64,000 nt of DNA from assembly GCA_964571855.1 (NCBI GenBank), contig CAZNDO010000003.1, forward strand, positions 62,001 through 126,000, read 5' to 3'. Every line of letters begins with the position of its first letter. Positions within the stretch are counted from its first letter, which is position 1. Under the pieces are notes generated by a model. The model ran no database searches. It worked only from the letters and a program-made list of their open reading frames with translations, and had not been told where the DNA came from. A program made the position numbers and the translations under genes. The stretch comes from CAYYFX01 sp964571855 (GTDB lineage: Bacteria; ARS69). Shown piece by piece: positions 43,878 to 51,178 of the stretch.

Positions 43878-44531
43878 ATGAGCCGAGTCCTCAGCCTCAC
43901 CGTTCTCGCCGGCCTGCTCGCGTTCGCGGCGTCGCCGGCGTCGGCCGCCAGCAACCTCGTCATCAGCCAGGTCTACGGCGGCGGCGGCAACAGCGGCGCC
44001 ACGTACACGCACGACTTCATCGAGTTGTTCAACCGCGGCACCACGAACATCAACCTGAACGGCTGGTCCGTGCAGTATGCCTCCGCCACCGGGACGACCT
44101 GGCAGGTCACGTCGCTGAGCGGCACGCTGCTGCCGGGCCGCTACTACCTGGTGCAGGAGGCGCAGGGCACCGGTGGCACGACGCCGCTCCCCACGCCCGA
44201 CGCGACGGGCACGATCCCGATGTCGGCCACGGCGGGCAAGGTGGCGCTGGTCCACAGCACCACGGCGCTCGCCGGCGCGTGCCCCACGGGCTGGACCGAC
44301 CTCGTGGGCTTCGGCACGGCGAACTGCGCGGAGACCACGGCCATGGCCGCGCTGTCGAACACGACCGCCGGCCTGCGCATGAACGCCGGCTGCCAGGACA
44401 TGGACGACAACTCCGTGGACTTCGCCACCGGCGCGCCCACGCCGCGCAACACGGCGTCGGCGCCGAACCCCTGCTCCACGGTCTCGGTGGATCCCACCGC
44501 GTGGGGCCGCATCAAGGCGGACTACCGCTAG
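43878..44531 (+). CDS. secreted lamin-tail-domain protein ending in W-G-x-I-K-x-x-Y-R
   Basis: 217 residues from the ATG at 43878 (GGGAG ~9 nt upstream), with a signal peptide (L-T-V-L-A-G-L-L-A-F-A-A-S-P-A-S-A). Residues ~23-150 match the lamin tail domain: N-L-V-I-S-Q-V-Y-G-G-G-G-N-S-G, F-I-E-L-F-N-R-G and L-N-G-W-S-V-Q-Y. Such domains bind other proteins or nucleic acids on the outside of bacteria and often accompany nucleases; no nuclease is fused here. It has no FlgD-like tail; the C-terminus is P-T-A-W-G-R-I-K-A-D-Y-R. Confidence 0.88.
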   Translation: MSRVLSLTVLAGLLAFAASPASAASNLVISQVYGGGGNSGATYTHDFIELFNRGTTNINLNGWSVQYASATGTTWQVTSLSGTLLPGRYYLVQEAQGTGGTTPLPTPDATGTIPMSATAGKVALVHSTTALAGACPTGWTDLVGFGTANCAETTAMAALSNTTAGLRMNAGCQDMDDNSVDFATGAPTPRNTASAPNPCSTVSVDPTAWGRIKADYR

Positions 44532-44557
44532 ATCGCGAGCGCGGAACGCGGGGTCCG

Positions 44558-44585
44558 GGGCCCGGGCGAGCGATCGTCCGGGCCC
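44558..44585. terminator. strong bidirectional hairpin
   Basis: 12-bp stem (GGGCCCGGGCGA against TCGTCCGGGCCC, one G-T pair) closed by a GCGA (GNRA) tetraloop and followed by TTCCC. It lies between the stop of the lamin-tail gene and the stop of the converging asparaginase-like gene. Confidence 0.65.
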
Positions 44586-44593
44586 TTCCCTCG

Positions 44594-45076
44594 TCAGGCC
44601 TCCTCGAAGCGGTTCTCCGCGCGGTTCTTGTGCACGTGGTCGCCGCGGAAGACGTGGCCGTTCATGGTCACCCACACGCCCTCGGGCGCCGTCTGCAGCG
44701 TCGCCAGCGCCATCCCCACGTTGAACGGCGCGTCCGTCGCGCGGAAGCGGGCCGGGATCAGCGAGCCCGTGATCACGATGACCTTGCCGGGGATGCCCAG
44801 GAGCACGCGCGCCGTATGCTCCATGGTGTCCGTGCCGTGCGTGATGAGCACGTGCCGCTCCGGCAGCATCTCCACGGTGCGCCGGATGAGCGCCCGGTCC
44901 GCGTCATCGATCTCCAGGCTGTCCTTCGCCAGCAGGTTCACCACGCGGACCTGCGCGTCCACCTGCGCCTCCTCGAGGATGCGCGGGACCTCGGAATCGC
45001 CGACCTGGTAGTGGCTCTTCGCGTCGAAGTAGACCTTGTCGATCGTGCCGCCGGTCGTGACGAGGACGAGCTTCAT
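44594..45076 (-). CDS. short asparaginase-like domain protein
   Basis: 160 residues from the ATG at 45076 (GGGAGCG upstream). It holds only the N-terminal asparaginase domain. T-T-G-G-T-I-D (7-13) carries the nucleophilic Thr and H-G-T-D-T-M-E (80-86) the Thr/Asp pair of the second site; I-T-G-S-L-I-P is next. Full asparaginases are about 330 residues and have a second domain, so this is half length. A family of such short asparaginase-like proteins exists; activity is uncertain. It follows the methyltransferase gene by 89 nt and may be the last gene of that operon. Confidence 0.82.
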   Translation of the reverse strand: MKLVLVTTGGTIDKVYFDAKSHYQVGDSEVPRILEEAQVDAQVRVVNLLAKDSLEIDDADRALIRRTVEMLPERHVLITHGTDTMEHTARVLLGIPGKVIVITGSLIPARFRATDAPFNVGMALATLQTAPEGVWVTMNGHVFRGDHVHKNRAENRFEEA

Positions 45077-45165
45077 GGGCGCTCCCGGGCGAGTGGAGGC
45101 GCCTCTCATACCCGACCGGCGCGGAGGCCGCAAGGGAGAGCGGGGATCCGGCCGCCGCGGGCGGA

Positions 45166-45843
45166 TCAGAACGGGCCGGGCCGGTCCCGGACGGCCGCCC
45201 AGAAGTGCCGGAGCTCGCGGACCTCCACGAAGCGGTCGCGCGCGTCGAGGAGCCGGCGCAGATCCCCGGCGGAGAGGAAGTTCTTGCGGATCTCCGTCTC
45301 CGTGCCGTCGTCCAGACGGCGCACCTGCCACGTGTCCCCGTCCTGGTCCGTCCGCGAGACGGGCGTGCTGCTGCCGGCAACGAAGCGGTTGTCCAGCAGC
45401 ACGATCCGGCCCCCCATGCGCAGCCGTCCGTCCAGGGCGTCCACGAACGCGGCGAGGCGCGCGCGCGGCACGTGCGAGATCCAGAATGCGGCCAGGATGG
45501 CATCGAACTCGCCGGGGATCGCCTCCGGGGACCACGCGTCGGCAAGGCGGAACTCCACGTTGCCGCCGATCCCGTCGCGGCGGCGCGCGATGGCCAGCAC
45601 CTCGTCGTTCGCGTCCGTGGCCACCACGGACGCGGCCGTGCGCGACGCGACGGCGGTCCACCAGCCGGTGCCGCAGGCAAGTTCCAGCACCCGCCGGCCC
45701 GCCAACCAGCGACCGACCAGCCCCTCGAGCGCGCGGAGATCCCCCTGCCGCTCGGGCTTCGCGTAGATGCGATCGTATTCCGCGGCCCGGCGGCGGTAGT
45801 ACTCGCGCAGGGCGTCGGGCTCCTCGGGTCGGATCCCCTTCAC
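45166..45843 (-). CDS. class I SAM-dependent methyltransferase
   Basis: 225 residues from the GTG at 45843, which overlaps the upstream stop as GTGA. N-terminal L-R-E-Y-Y-R-R-R-A-A-E-Y-D (residues ~12-24) and SAM motif I V-L-E-L-A-C-G-T-G-W-W-T are diagnostic; V-V-A-T-D-A-N is motif II and G-G-R-I-V-L-L-D-N-R-F-V a later strand. The type 11/25 fold gives no clear substrate (small molecule or lipid likely). It is the fifth gene of the GTGA-linked operon. Confidence 0.87.
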   Translation of the reverse strand: MKGIRPEEPDALREYYRRRAAEYDRIYAKPERQGDLRALEGLVGRWLAGRRVLELACGTGWWTAVASRTAASVVATDANDEVLAIARRRDGIGGNVEFRLADAWSPEAIPGEFDAILAAFWISHVPRARLAAFVDALDGRLRMGGRIVLLDNRFVAGSSTPVSRTDQDGDTWQVRRLDDGTETEIRKNFLSAGDLRRLLDARDRFVEVRELRHFWAAVRDRPGPF

Positions 45844-46448
45844 GCGGCCTGGCCTCCCCGACCCGGCGAACGGTCCGCCCGTTCCGCGGCCGCGGCAAGC
45901 ACGTCCGGCCACAGCGCGCGGAAGTCCGTGGCGAGCCCGTCCCGCGCGGCCTCGATGTCGTCCATGCCCGACGCCAGCGGGTTCGGCCGCCGCATCCGCC
46001 CGGACATCCCGGCGAGCGCGGCGGCCACGCCGTCGCGCCGCGCGTAGGCCGTCAGCAGGTCGGTGCCCACGAGATACCGCCGGAAGCGGAGCATCCGCCC
46101 GGGCAGCGCGTCGCCGGCCGCCTCCAGCTCGCGGTACACGCGGTCCGCGAACTCCCGCAACGTCCCCTCGCCCCACGCGTCCCAGTCCCGGGCAAGCACG
46201 TGGTCGTAGGCCATGTCCACGAGGATGCCGGCGAAGCGGCGGCGGGCGGGCGCGATGCGTGCGCGGCTGCGCGCGAAGGCCGGATGGTCGTCCACGTACG
46301 CGTCCACGGCGCGGTGCAGGCGGATCCCCCGCAGCAGCTCGCCGTGCCAGGCGCCCTCGGGACGTCCCTTCACGAAGTCGCCCAGCAGGTTCCCCACGAT
46401 GCTCGTGCGCGTGCGCACGGCGATCAGCGCGTGGGCCAGGTGGTTCAC
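45840..46448 (-). CDS. acyl carrier protein phosphodiesterase-like protein (AcpH family)
   Basis: 202 residues from the GTG at 46448, overlapping the racemase stop as GTGA. The pattern matches the ACP phosphodiesterase family (PF04336): N-H-L-A-H-A-L-I-A, G-N-L-L-G-D-F-V-K-G, G-I-R-L-H-R-A-V-D-A-Y-V-D-D-H-P and D-M-A-Y-D-H-V-L-A-R-D-W. The His/Asp residues of these blocks form an HD-like metal site in the family. AcpH removes the phosphopantetheine arm from acyl carrier protein; some relatives have other roles, so the reaction is inferred from the family. Confidence 0.83.
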   Translation of the reverse strand: MNHLAHALIAVRTRTSIVGNLLGDFVKGRPEGAWHGELLRGIRLHRAVDAYVDDHPAFARSRARIAPARRRFAGILVDMAYDHVLARDWDAWGEGTLREFADRVYRELEAAGDALPGRMLRFRRYLVGTDLLTAYARRDGVAAALAGMSGRMRRPNPLASGMDDIEAARDGLATDFRALWPDVLAAAAERADRSPGRGGQAA

Positions 46449-47296
46449 CGCGACAGGTCGACCAGCTCCACGTGGTGCGCCGGCAGCTCCTTCTCCAGGA
46501 AGCGCACGGCGACGCGGTGGAACCGCTCCGGGGAGTCCGTGGCGAACAGGCGCACCGCGCCCTCGCCCGTGTGCTTCGTGGCCGTGCCGGCCGCCTGCAG
46601 CTCGCGCGCCACGGCCTCCGCCGTGGTGGCGGCCGAGTCCACGATGGCCACGCCGGGGCCCGCGGCCTTCGCGATGGCGTCCGCGAGCACGGGGAAGTGC
46701 GTGCAGCCGAGCACGAGACAGTCCGGGCGATGCGCGCGCATCACGTAGTCCAGGTACTCGTGCGCCACCAGCTCCGCGACCGGCCCGTGGCTCCACCCCT
46801 CCTCCGCGAGCGCGACGAACACGGAGCATCCCCGGGACACCACCTCGCATTCCGGGCGGCGACGGCGGATGGCGCGCTCGTACGCGCCGCCGCGCGCGGT
46901 GCTCTCGGTGGCCAGCACCACGATGCGTCCGCTGCGGGAGGCCGCCACCGCGGCGTCCGCGCCCGGCTCCACCACGCCGAGCACGGGGAGCCCCGGGAAC
47001 GCGCCGGCGAGGTCGTCCAGCGCCAGCGCGGACGCCGTGTTGCACGCAACGACCAGCAGCTTGATCCCGCGCTCCACGAGGTGCGCGGAGGCCTGGATCG
47101 CGTAGCGCGCCACCGTGCCCGCGCTCTTGGTCCCGTAGGGGAGGCGCGCGGTGTCGCCCAGGTACAGCAGGGACTCGTGCGGGAGGCGGTCGCGCAGGGC
47201 GCGCAGGACGGTGAGGCCGCCGACGCCGGAGTCGAACACCCCGATGGGCAGGGCGGAGAGATCGCGGGCCGGAGGCTCCGGGGGGACGTGCGTCAC
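46445..47296 (-). CDS. murI: glutamate racemase
   Basis: 283 residues from the GTG at 47296, overlapping the FecR-type gene as GTGA. It converts L- to D-glutamate for peptidoglycan. Family blocks are intact: I-G-V-F-D-S-G-V-G-G-L-T-V (18-30), D-T-A-R-L-P-Y-G, the first catalytic Cys in V-V-A-C-N-T-A-S (85) and the second in L-G-C-T-H-F-P (~198). Length is normal. Its position directly behind an ECF sigma/FecR pair is unusual and could tie cell-wall precursor supply to an envelope signal, though read-through coupling is the only evidence. Confidence 0.95.
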   Translation of the reverse strand: MTHVPPEPPARDLSALPIGVFDSGVGGLTVLRALRDRLPHESLLYLGDTARLPYGTKSAGTVARYAIQASAHLVERGIKLLVVACNTASALALDDLAGAFPGLPVLGVVEPGADAAVAASRSGRIVVLATESTARGGAYERAIRRRRPECEVVSRGCSVFVALAEEGWSHGPVAELVAHEYLDYVMRAHRPDCLVLGCTHFPVLADAIAKAAGPGVAIVDSAATTAEAVARELQAAGTATKHTGEGAVRLFATDSPERFHRVAVRFLEKELPAHHVELVDLSR

Positions 47297-48108
47297 GGGT
47301 GCGGGCGTCCCGGAGGCGCGCCGAGGAACGACGCCGCCTCCTCGCGGAAGCGCTCCAGGACGGGGATCTCGTCGGCCGCCACCTCGCCGAAGGAGTCCAC
47401 CGTGCCGTCGTCGTGGACGACGCTGCGCGCTCCGGCCTCCACCGGAAGCTGCCGGCCGGACGCGGTGTGCAGCTGCACCGCGCCGTCCAGCACGCACACG
47501 CAGGCGAAGTCCGGCATCCGGATGACCGCGAAGGTGGTGCCGGTGACCTCCACGTCCACCGGATCCGTGTGCACGACGAGGCGCCGACCCGCGAAGGCGG
47601 GCCCGGTGGCGACCTGCATGGCGCCGCGCGCCACGTCGATGCGCAGCGCCTCCTCCTTCGGCAGCGCGGCCGCCGGCAGCGTGAGCTCCGCGTCCGGCAT
47701 CAGCTGCACCGCGAGCGTCTTCGGGAGCGCGAGCGAGAGCGGGCCGCTGCCCGACCACGCCACGCGCGCGCCGGGCTCCAACGCCTCGCGCCACGCCGCC
47801 ACGTCCGCCGCGGGGAACGCGCGCCCGTCCACGCGCACCTCGCCTTCCGGGGGAACGGCCATGACCTGCCACTCCGGCGCGCGGCCGAGGACGAAGAACA
47901 CGCCCGCCACCGCGGCCGCGAGCGCGAGCGCCGCGCGCACCGGCATCGGGATCACGGCCGCGCGCCGCGGGGCCGCCGTCTCCGGGATGTCGCCGGACAC
48001 GAACTGCGCGCGGAGCCGCGCGCGGAACTCCTCCCGCACGGGCGGTTCCGGCAGGGCGCGGACCGCGTCGCGCACGTGCTGCTCCTGGGGCGTGATGCGC
48101 TCGGTCAC
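47293..48108 (-). CDS. FecR-domain membrane regulator, probable anti-sigma factor
   Basis: 271 residues from the GTG at 48108, overlapping the sigma stop as GTGA. The N-terminal ~50 residues are cytoplasmic, and a single membrane helix follows (A-A-L-A-L-A-A-A-V-A-G-V-F-F-V-L, ~58-75). The periplasmic part contains a FecR-like block (I-D-V-A-R-G-A-M-Q-V, V-E-V-T-G-T-T-F-A-V, V-L-D-G-A-V-Q-L). Topology and position next to an ECF sigma gene suggest it binds and controls that factor. No zinc-binding anti-sigma motif was seen and no TonB receptor is encoded nearby. Confidence 0.83.
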   Translation of the reverse strand: MTERITPQEQHVRDAVRALPEPPVREEFRARLRAQFVSGDIPETAAPRRAAVIPMPVRAALALAAAVAGVFFVLGRAPEWQVMAVPPEGEVRVDGRAFPAADVAAWREALEPGARVAWSGSGPLSLALPKTLAVQLMPDAELTLPAAALPKEEALRIDVARGAMQVATGPAFAGRRLVVHTDPVDVEVTGTTFAVIRMPDFACVCVLDGAVQLHTASGRQLPVEAGARSVVHDDGTVDSFGEVAADEIPVLERFREEAASFLGAPPGRPHP

Positions 48109-48782
48109 GTGGCGCCTCCCCCGCCGTCCTTCCCGCCCAGCGCCTTCGCCAGCGCGGCCAGGCCGCGCGAGTAGCGCTTCCGGACGGCGACGTACGTGGC
48201 TCCCAGCATCTCCGCGATCTCCTGGTGCGAATGGCCCCGCCAGTCGTGCAGGATCACGACCTCGCGCAGGCCTCCGGGCAGATCCGCCACCGCGCGCTGC
48301 ACGCGCGCGGCGCGGCGCTGCGCGTCCACGCGCTCGGCGGCGTCCTCGCGCGCTTCCGGATCCGGTTCGCGCTCCGCGATGTCCTCCAGCGGCACGGCCC
48401 GCGCGGCAGCCTTCGTGTGGCGTCCGCGCCAGTGCTCGCGGCAGGCGTTGCAGGTGATCGCGGTCAGCCAGGGCATGGGATCGCGCTCGGGGTCCAGCCG
48501 GTCGCAGGCGCGGTGCACCTTCAGGAAGACCTCCTGCGCCACGTCCTCGGCGGCGGGGCCGTCTCCCAGCATCCGGTACGCGAGGCCGTGGATCCGATCG
48601 AAGTACCGGTCGAAGAACCGGCCCAGGGCTTCCGGATCACGGCGGCGGACCCCTTCCAACTCCTCCCGCGAAGGGCGGTCGTCGAGGCGCCGGGGGTCCG
48701 GTCGGCCCGGACCGCCGCCGGGGCCGGCGCCCCCCGTTTCGGGTATGCGCCGCCGGGGATTCTGTGCCTCGGAGCGGGTCAA
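48105..48782 (-). CDS. ECF sigma factor
   Basis: 225 residues, starting at the TTG at 48782 with GAGAGG six nt upstream. The first ~40 residues are Pro/Arg/Gly-rich and not conserved. Region 2 (~45-115) shows D-P-E-A-L-G-R-F-F-D-R-Y, A-E-D-V-A-Q-E-V-F-L-K-V and P-W-L-T-A-I-T. Region 4 (~155-210) shows L-P-x-G-L-R-E-V-V-I-L, H-S-H-Q-E-I-A-E-M-L-G and V-A-V-R-K-R-Y-S-R-G. First gene of a chain of five genes joined by GTGA overlaps. It stands back to back with another ECF sigma gene, with 101 nt between the starts. Confidence 0.92.
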   Translation of the reverse strand: MTRSEAQNPRRRIPETGGAGPGGGPGRPDPRRLDDRPSREELEGVRRRDPEALGRFFDRYFDRIHGLAYRMLGDGPAAEDVAQEVFLKVHRACDRLDPERDPMPWLTAITCNACREHWRGRHTKAAARAVPLEDIAEREPDPEAREDAAERVDAQRRAARVQRAVADLPGGLREVVILHDWRGHSHQEIAEMLGATYVAVRKRYSRGLAALAKALGGKDGGGGAT

Positions 48783-48847
48783 CCGGGCCTCTCGTTTCGC
48801 GGGGGTGCAGCGGCCCGCAGTATAGACGGGGTCCCCGGGGTCCGCAC

Positions 48848-48877
48848 TTGCTGGGCGCCCGGCCGCCCCGCTAGCCT
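48848..48877 (+). promoter_or_regulatory. candidate leaderless promoter of the ECF sigma gene at 48884
   Basis: TTGCTG (48848-48853), an 18-nt spacer, then TAGCCT (48872-48877). The expected start of transcription is at the A of the ATG at 48884, and there is no Shine-Dalgarno. Confidence 0.45.
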
Positions 48878-48883
48878 CCCCGG

Positions 48884-49639
48884 ATGCCCGATGCCCCCGA
48901 TCCGCCCGGCGCCGCCGGCGGCTTCCCGGCCACCCGCGCCTCGCTGGTGGCGGACCTCTCCGCCGGCGCGCCGGACGTCCGCGACCGCGCCCGGACGCGC
49001 GTGGTGGAGACCTACTGGAAGCCCGTCTACAAATACCTGCGCCTGCGCTGGCGGCTGGAGCCGGAGGACGCGGAGGACCTCACGCAGGGGTTCTTCGCGG
49101 CCGCCCTGGAGCGGGGCTGGCTGGAACGGTACGACGCCGGGCGCGCGCGGTTCCGCACGTGGCTGCGACTCGGCGTGGACGGCCACGCCGCGAACGAGCG
49201 CAAGGCGGCCCGCCGCCTCAAGCGCGGCGGCGGGATGGCGCACGTGCCACTGGACTTCGGCGCCGCGGAGGCCGAGGTGGAGCGCACGGAAGTGCCTGCG
49301 CCCGACGATCCCGAGGAGCTGTTCCGGCGCGAATGGGTGCGCAGCCTGTTCGCGCTCGCGGTGGAGGATCTCCGCGCGAAGCTGGAGTCGGCCGGCCGCG
49401 CCGCCGTGTGGCGCGCGTTCGAACGCTACGACCTGGAGGGCCCGCCGCCCGGGGGAAAGCTGACGTACGCGGACCTCGCGCGGGAGCTGGACGTGCCGGT
49501 GACGAAGGTGACGAACGATCTGCACGCGGCGCGGCGCGCGTTCCGCGAGGCCGTGCTGGCCCGGCTCGCGGGACTGTGCGCCACGCCGGAGGAGTTCCGC
49601 GACGAGGCCCGCGCGCTGTTCGGGACGGACACGCCGTGA
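48884..49639 (+). CDS. ECF-like RNA polymerase sigma factor, kinase-associated
   Basis: 251 residues. Region 2 contains Y-W-K-P-V-Y-K-Y-L-R-L-R-W and E-D-A-E-D-L-T-Q-G-F-F-A-A-A-L (residues ~45-85), typical of the large, divergent ECF factors found next to Ser/Thr kinases in Planctomycetes and related phyla. The C-terminal part has L-T-Y-A-D-L-A-R-E-L and V-T-K-V-T-N-D-L-H-A-A-R-R, the expected region-4 helix-turn-helix. The stop overlaps the kinase GTG as GTGA. No anti-sigma gene accompanies it; the kinase is probably the regulator. Confidence 0.85.
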   Translation: MPDAPDPPGAAGGFPATRASLVADLSAGAPDVRDRARTRVVETYWKPVYKYLRLRWRLEPEDAEDLTQGFFAAALERGWLERYDAGRARFRTWLRLGVDGHAANERKAARRLKRGGGMAHVPLDFGAAEAEVERTEVPAPDDPEELFRREWVRSLFALAVEDLRAKLESAGRAAVWRAFERYDLEGPPPGGKLTYADLARELDVPVTKVTNDLHAARRAFREAVLARLAGLCATPEEFRDEARALFGTDTP

Positions 49640-50601
49640 GGTGGATCCCGGACGACGCCCTCGGCCGGCTGCGCGACGCGGCGGACGCGCCGGACATCCC
49701 GGGCGACCGCTACGAGGTGGGCGAGCGCGTGGCGCGCGGCGGCATGGGCGTGGTGTGGCGCGCGCGGGACCGCGAGCTGGATCGCGACGTGGCGGTGAAG
49801 GTGCTGGACCACCCCGGCCCGGACGACGCGGCGCGCGCGCGCATGCTGCGCGAGGCGCGCATCCTGGCGCGGCTGGAGCACCCCGGCATCGTCCCCGTGC
49901 ACGACGTGGGCACGCTGCCGGACGGGCGCACGTGGTACGCGATGAAGCTCGTGGCGGGAACTCGCCTGGACGAGGTGGCGCGCGGCGACGCGTCGCTCGG
50001 CGAGCGCCTGCGGCTCTTCACGCGGATCTGCGACGCCGTGGCCTTCGCCCACTCGCGCGGCGTGATCCACCGCGACCTCAAGCCGGAAAACGTGATGGTC
50101 GGTCCGTTCGGCGAAGTGCTCGTGATGGACTGGGGCGTGGCGCGCCTCCTCGACGAGGCGGCCGCGCCGGCGCGGGAAGCGGCGGCCTCCGCCGGAGCGG
50201 CGCGCGAGGGGACCCGCCCGGGCTTCGTGCTCGGTACGCCCGGATGGATGTCCCCGGAGCAGGCGGCCGGGCGATCGCACGAGGCGGACGCGCGCGCCGA
50301 CGTGTGGTCCCTCGGCGCGATCCTCTCGTACCTCGCGACCGCCGCCCCGGGCCCCGTTCCCGCCGCGGTGCGCGCGGTGGCGGCGCGGGCGAGGGCGGAG
50401 GATCCGGCCGCCCGCTACCCCACCGTGGATGCGCTCGCGGCGGACGTCCGCCGCTTCCTGGACGGGGACACGCCGGCGGCGCACCGCGAGTCGCTCGCGG
50501 AACGCGCAGGGCGCTTGGCCCGCCGGCACCGCACCGCCATCCTGCTGATCCTCGCGTACGTGGTCGTGCGCGGGCTGATGCTCGCGTTCGCCGGGACATG
50601 A
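49636..50601 (+). CDS. tail-anchored Ser/Thr protein kinase with DWG motif
   Basis: 321 residues from the GTG at 49636 (GTGA overlap with sigma). Kinase motifs: A-R-G-G-M-G-V-V-W, catalytic Lys in V-A-V-K-V-L, H-R-D-L-K-P-E-N, M-D-W-G-V-A in place of DFG, and G-T-P-G-W-M-S-P-E-Q. The C-lobe is short: between W-S-L-G-A-I-L and the final helices about 40 residues usually present are missing. A single hydrophobic helix near the C-terminus (I-L-L-I-L-A-Y-V-V-V, ~300-318) anchors it, leaving almost no outside domain. DWG is known in some bacterial kinases and should still bind metal. Confidence 0.88.
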   Translation: MRWIPDDALGRLRDAADAPDIPGDRYEVGERVARGGMGVVWRARDRELDRDVAVKVLDHPGPDDAARARMLREARILARLEHPGIVPVHDVGTLPDGRTWYAMKLVAGTRLDEVARGDASLGERLRLFTRICDAVAFAHSRGVIHRDLKPENVMVGPFGEVLVMDWGVARLLDEAAAPAREAAASAGAAREGTRPGFVLGTPGWMSPEQAAGRSHEADARADVWSLGAILSYLATAAPGPVPAAVRAVAARARAEDPAARYPTVDALAADVRRFLDGDTPAAHRESLAERAGRLARRHRTAILLILAYVVVRGLMLAFAGT

Positions 50602-50662
50602 CCTCGCCGGCCAAAGGATCCGCCGCGGCCGTACAAGGGAAGCTCGAAGGAGGGAACGACCA

Positions 50663-51034
50663 ATGAACCGACCGCTTCTCGGACTGATCGTCGGAACGCT
50701 GCTCGGGGCCCTGGACGGGTCCACCGCCTGGGTCACCGCCCCGGAGCTGCGTGCCGAGGTGGGCGGCATCATCCTCGGCAGCTGCACGAAGGGACTGCTC
50801 GTGGGCCTCATCACCGGCCTCGTGGCCCGCAGGACCGGCTCGATCGCGCGCGGCGTGGTGGTGGGCGTGGTGGCCGCGCTCGTGCTCACGATCCCGATCG
50901 CGATCATGAACGTGCAGTACTACGGGAACACGTCGTACTACTGGAAGATCATCCTGCCGGGCGCCCTGACCGGACTGGTCGTGGGCTACGCCACCGTGCG
51001 CTACGGGAGGGCTCCACGACCGGCCGCGGGATGA
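50663..51034 (+). CDS. small integral membrane protein
   Basis: 123 residues with GAAGGAGGG about 9 nt before the ATG. Three or four hydrophobic segments are visible (roughly 5-20, 34-54, 64-84 and 96-112) with many Gly residues. I do not recognise a family. It follows the kinase gene by 61 nt and may be cotranscribed with it. Confidence 0.75.
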   Translation: MNRPLLGLIVGTLLGALDGSTAWVTAPELRAEVGGIILGSCTKGLLVGLITGLVARRTGSIARGVVVGVVAALVLTIPIAIMNVQYYGNTSYYWKIILPGALTGLVVGYATVRYGRAPRPAAG

Positions 51035-51178
51035 CGGCGTGCCGCGAGCGGAGCGCGGCGGGGATTCCGGACTACATGCTCCACTTCGGGAGTGCGCGCA
51101 TCGTTGAAACTTCGCGCGCGGAAATGGCACCATGAGGATCCGTGATGCCCGATCCCCCCCGTCCCGGAGACACTCCCC

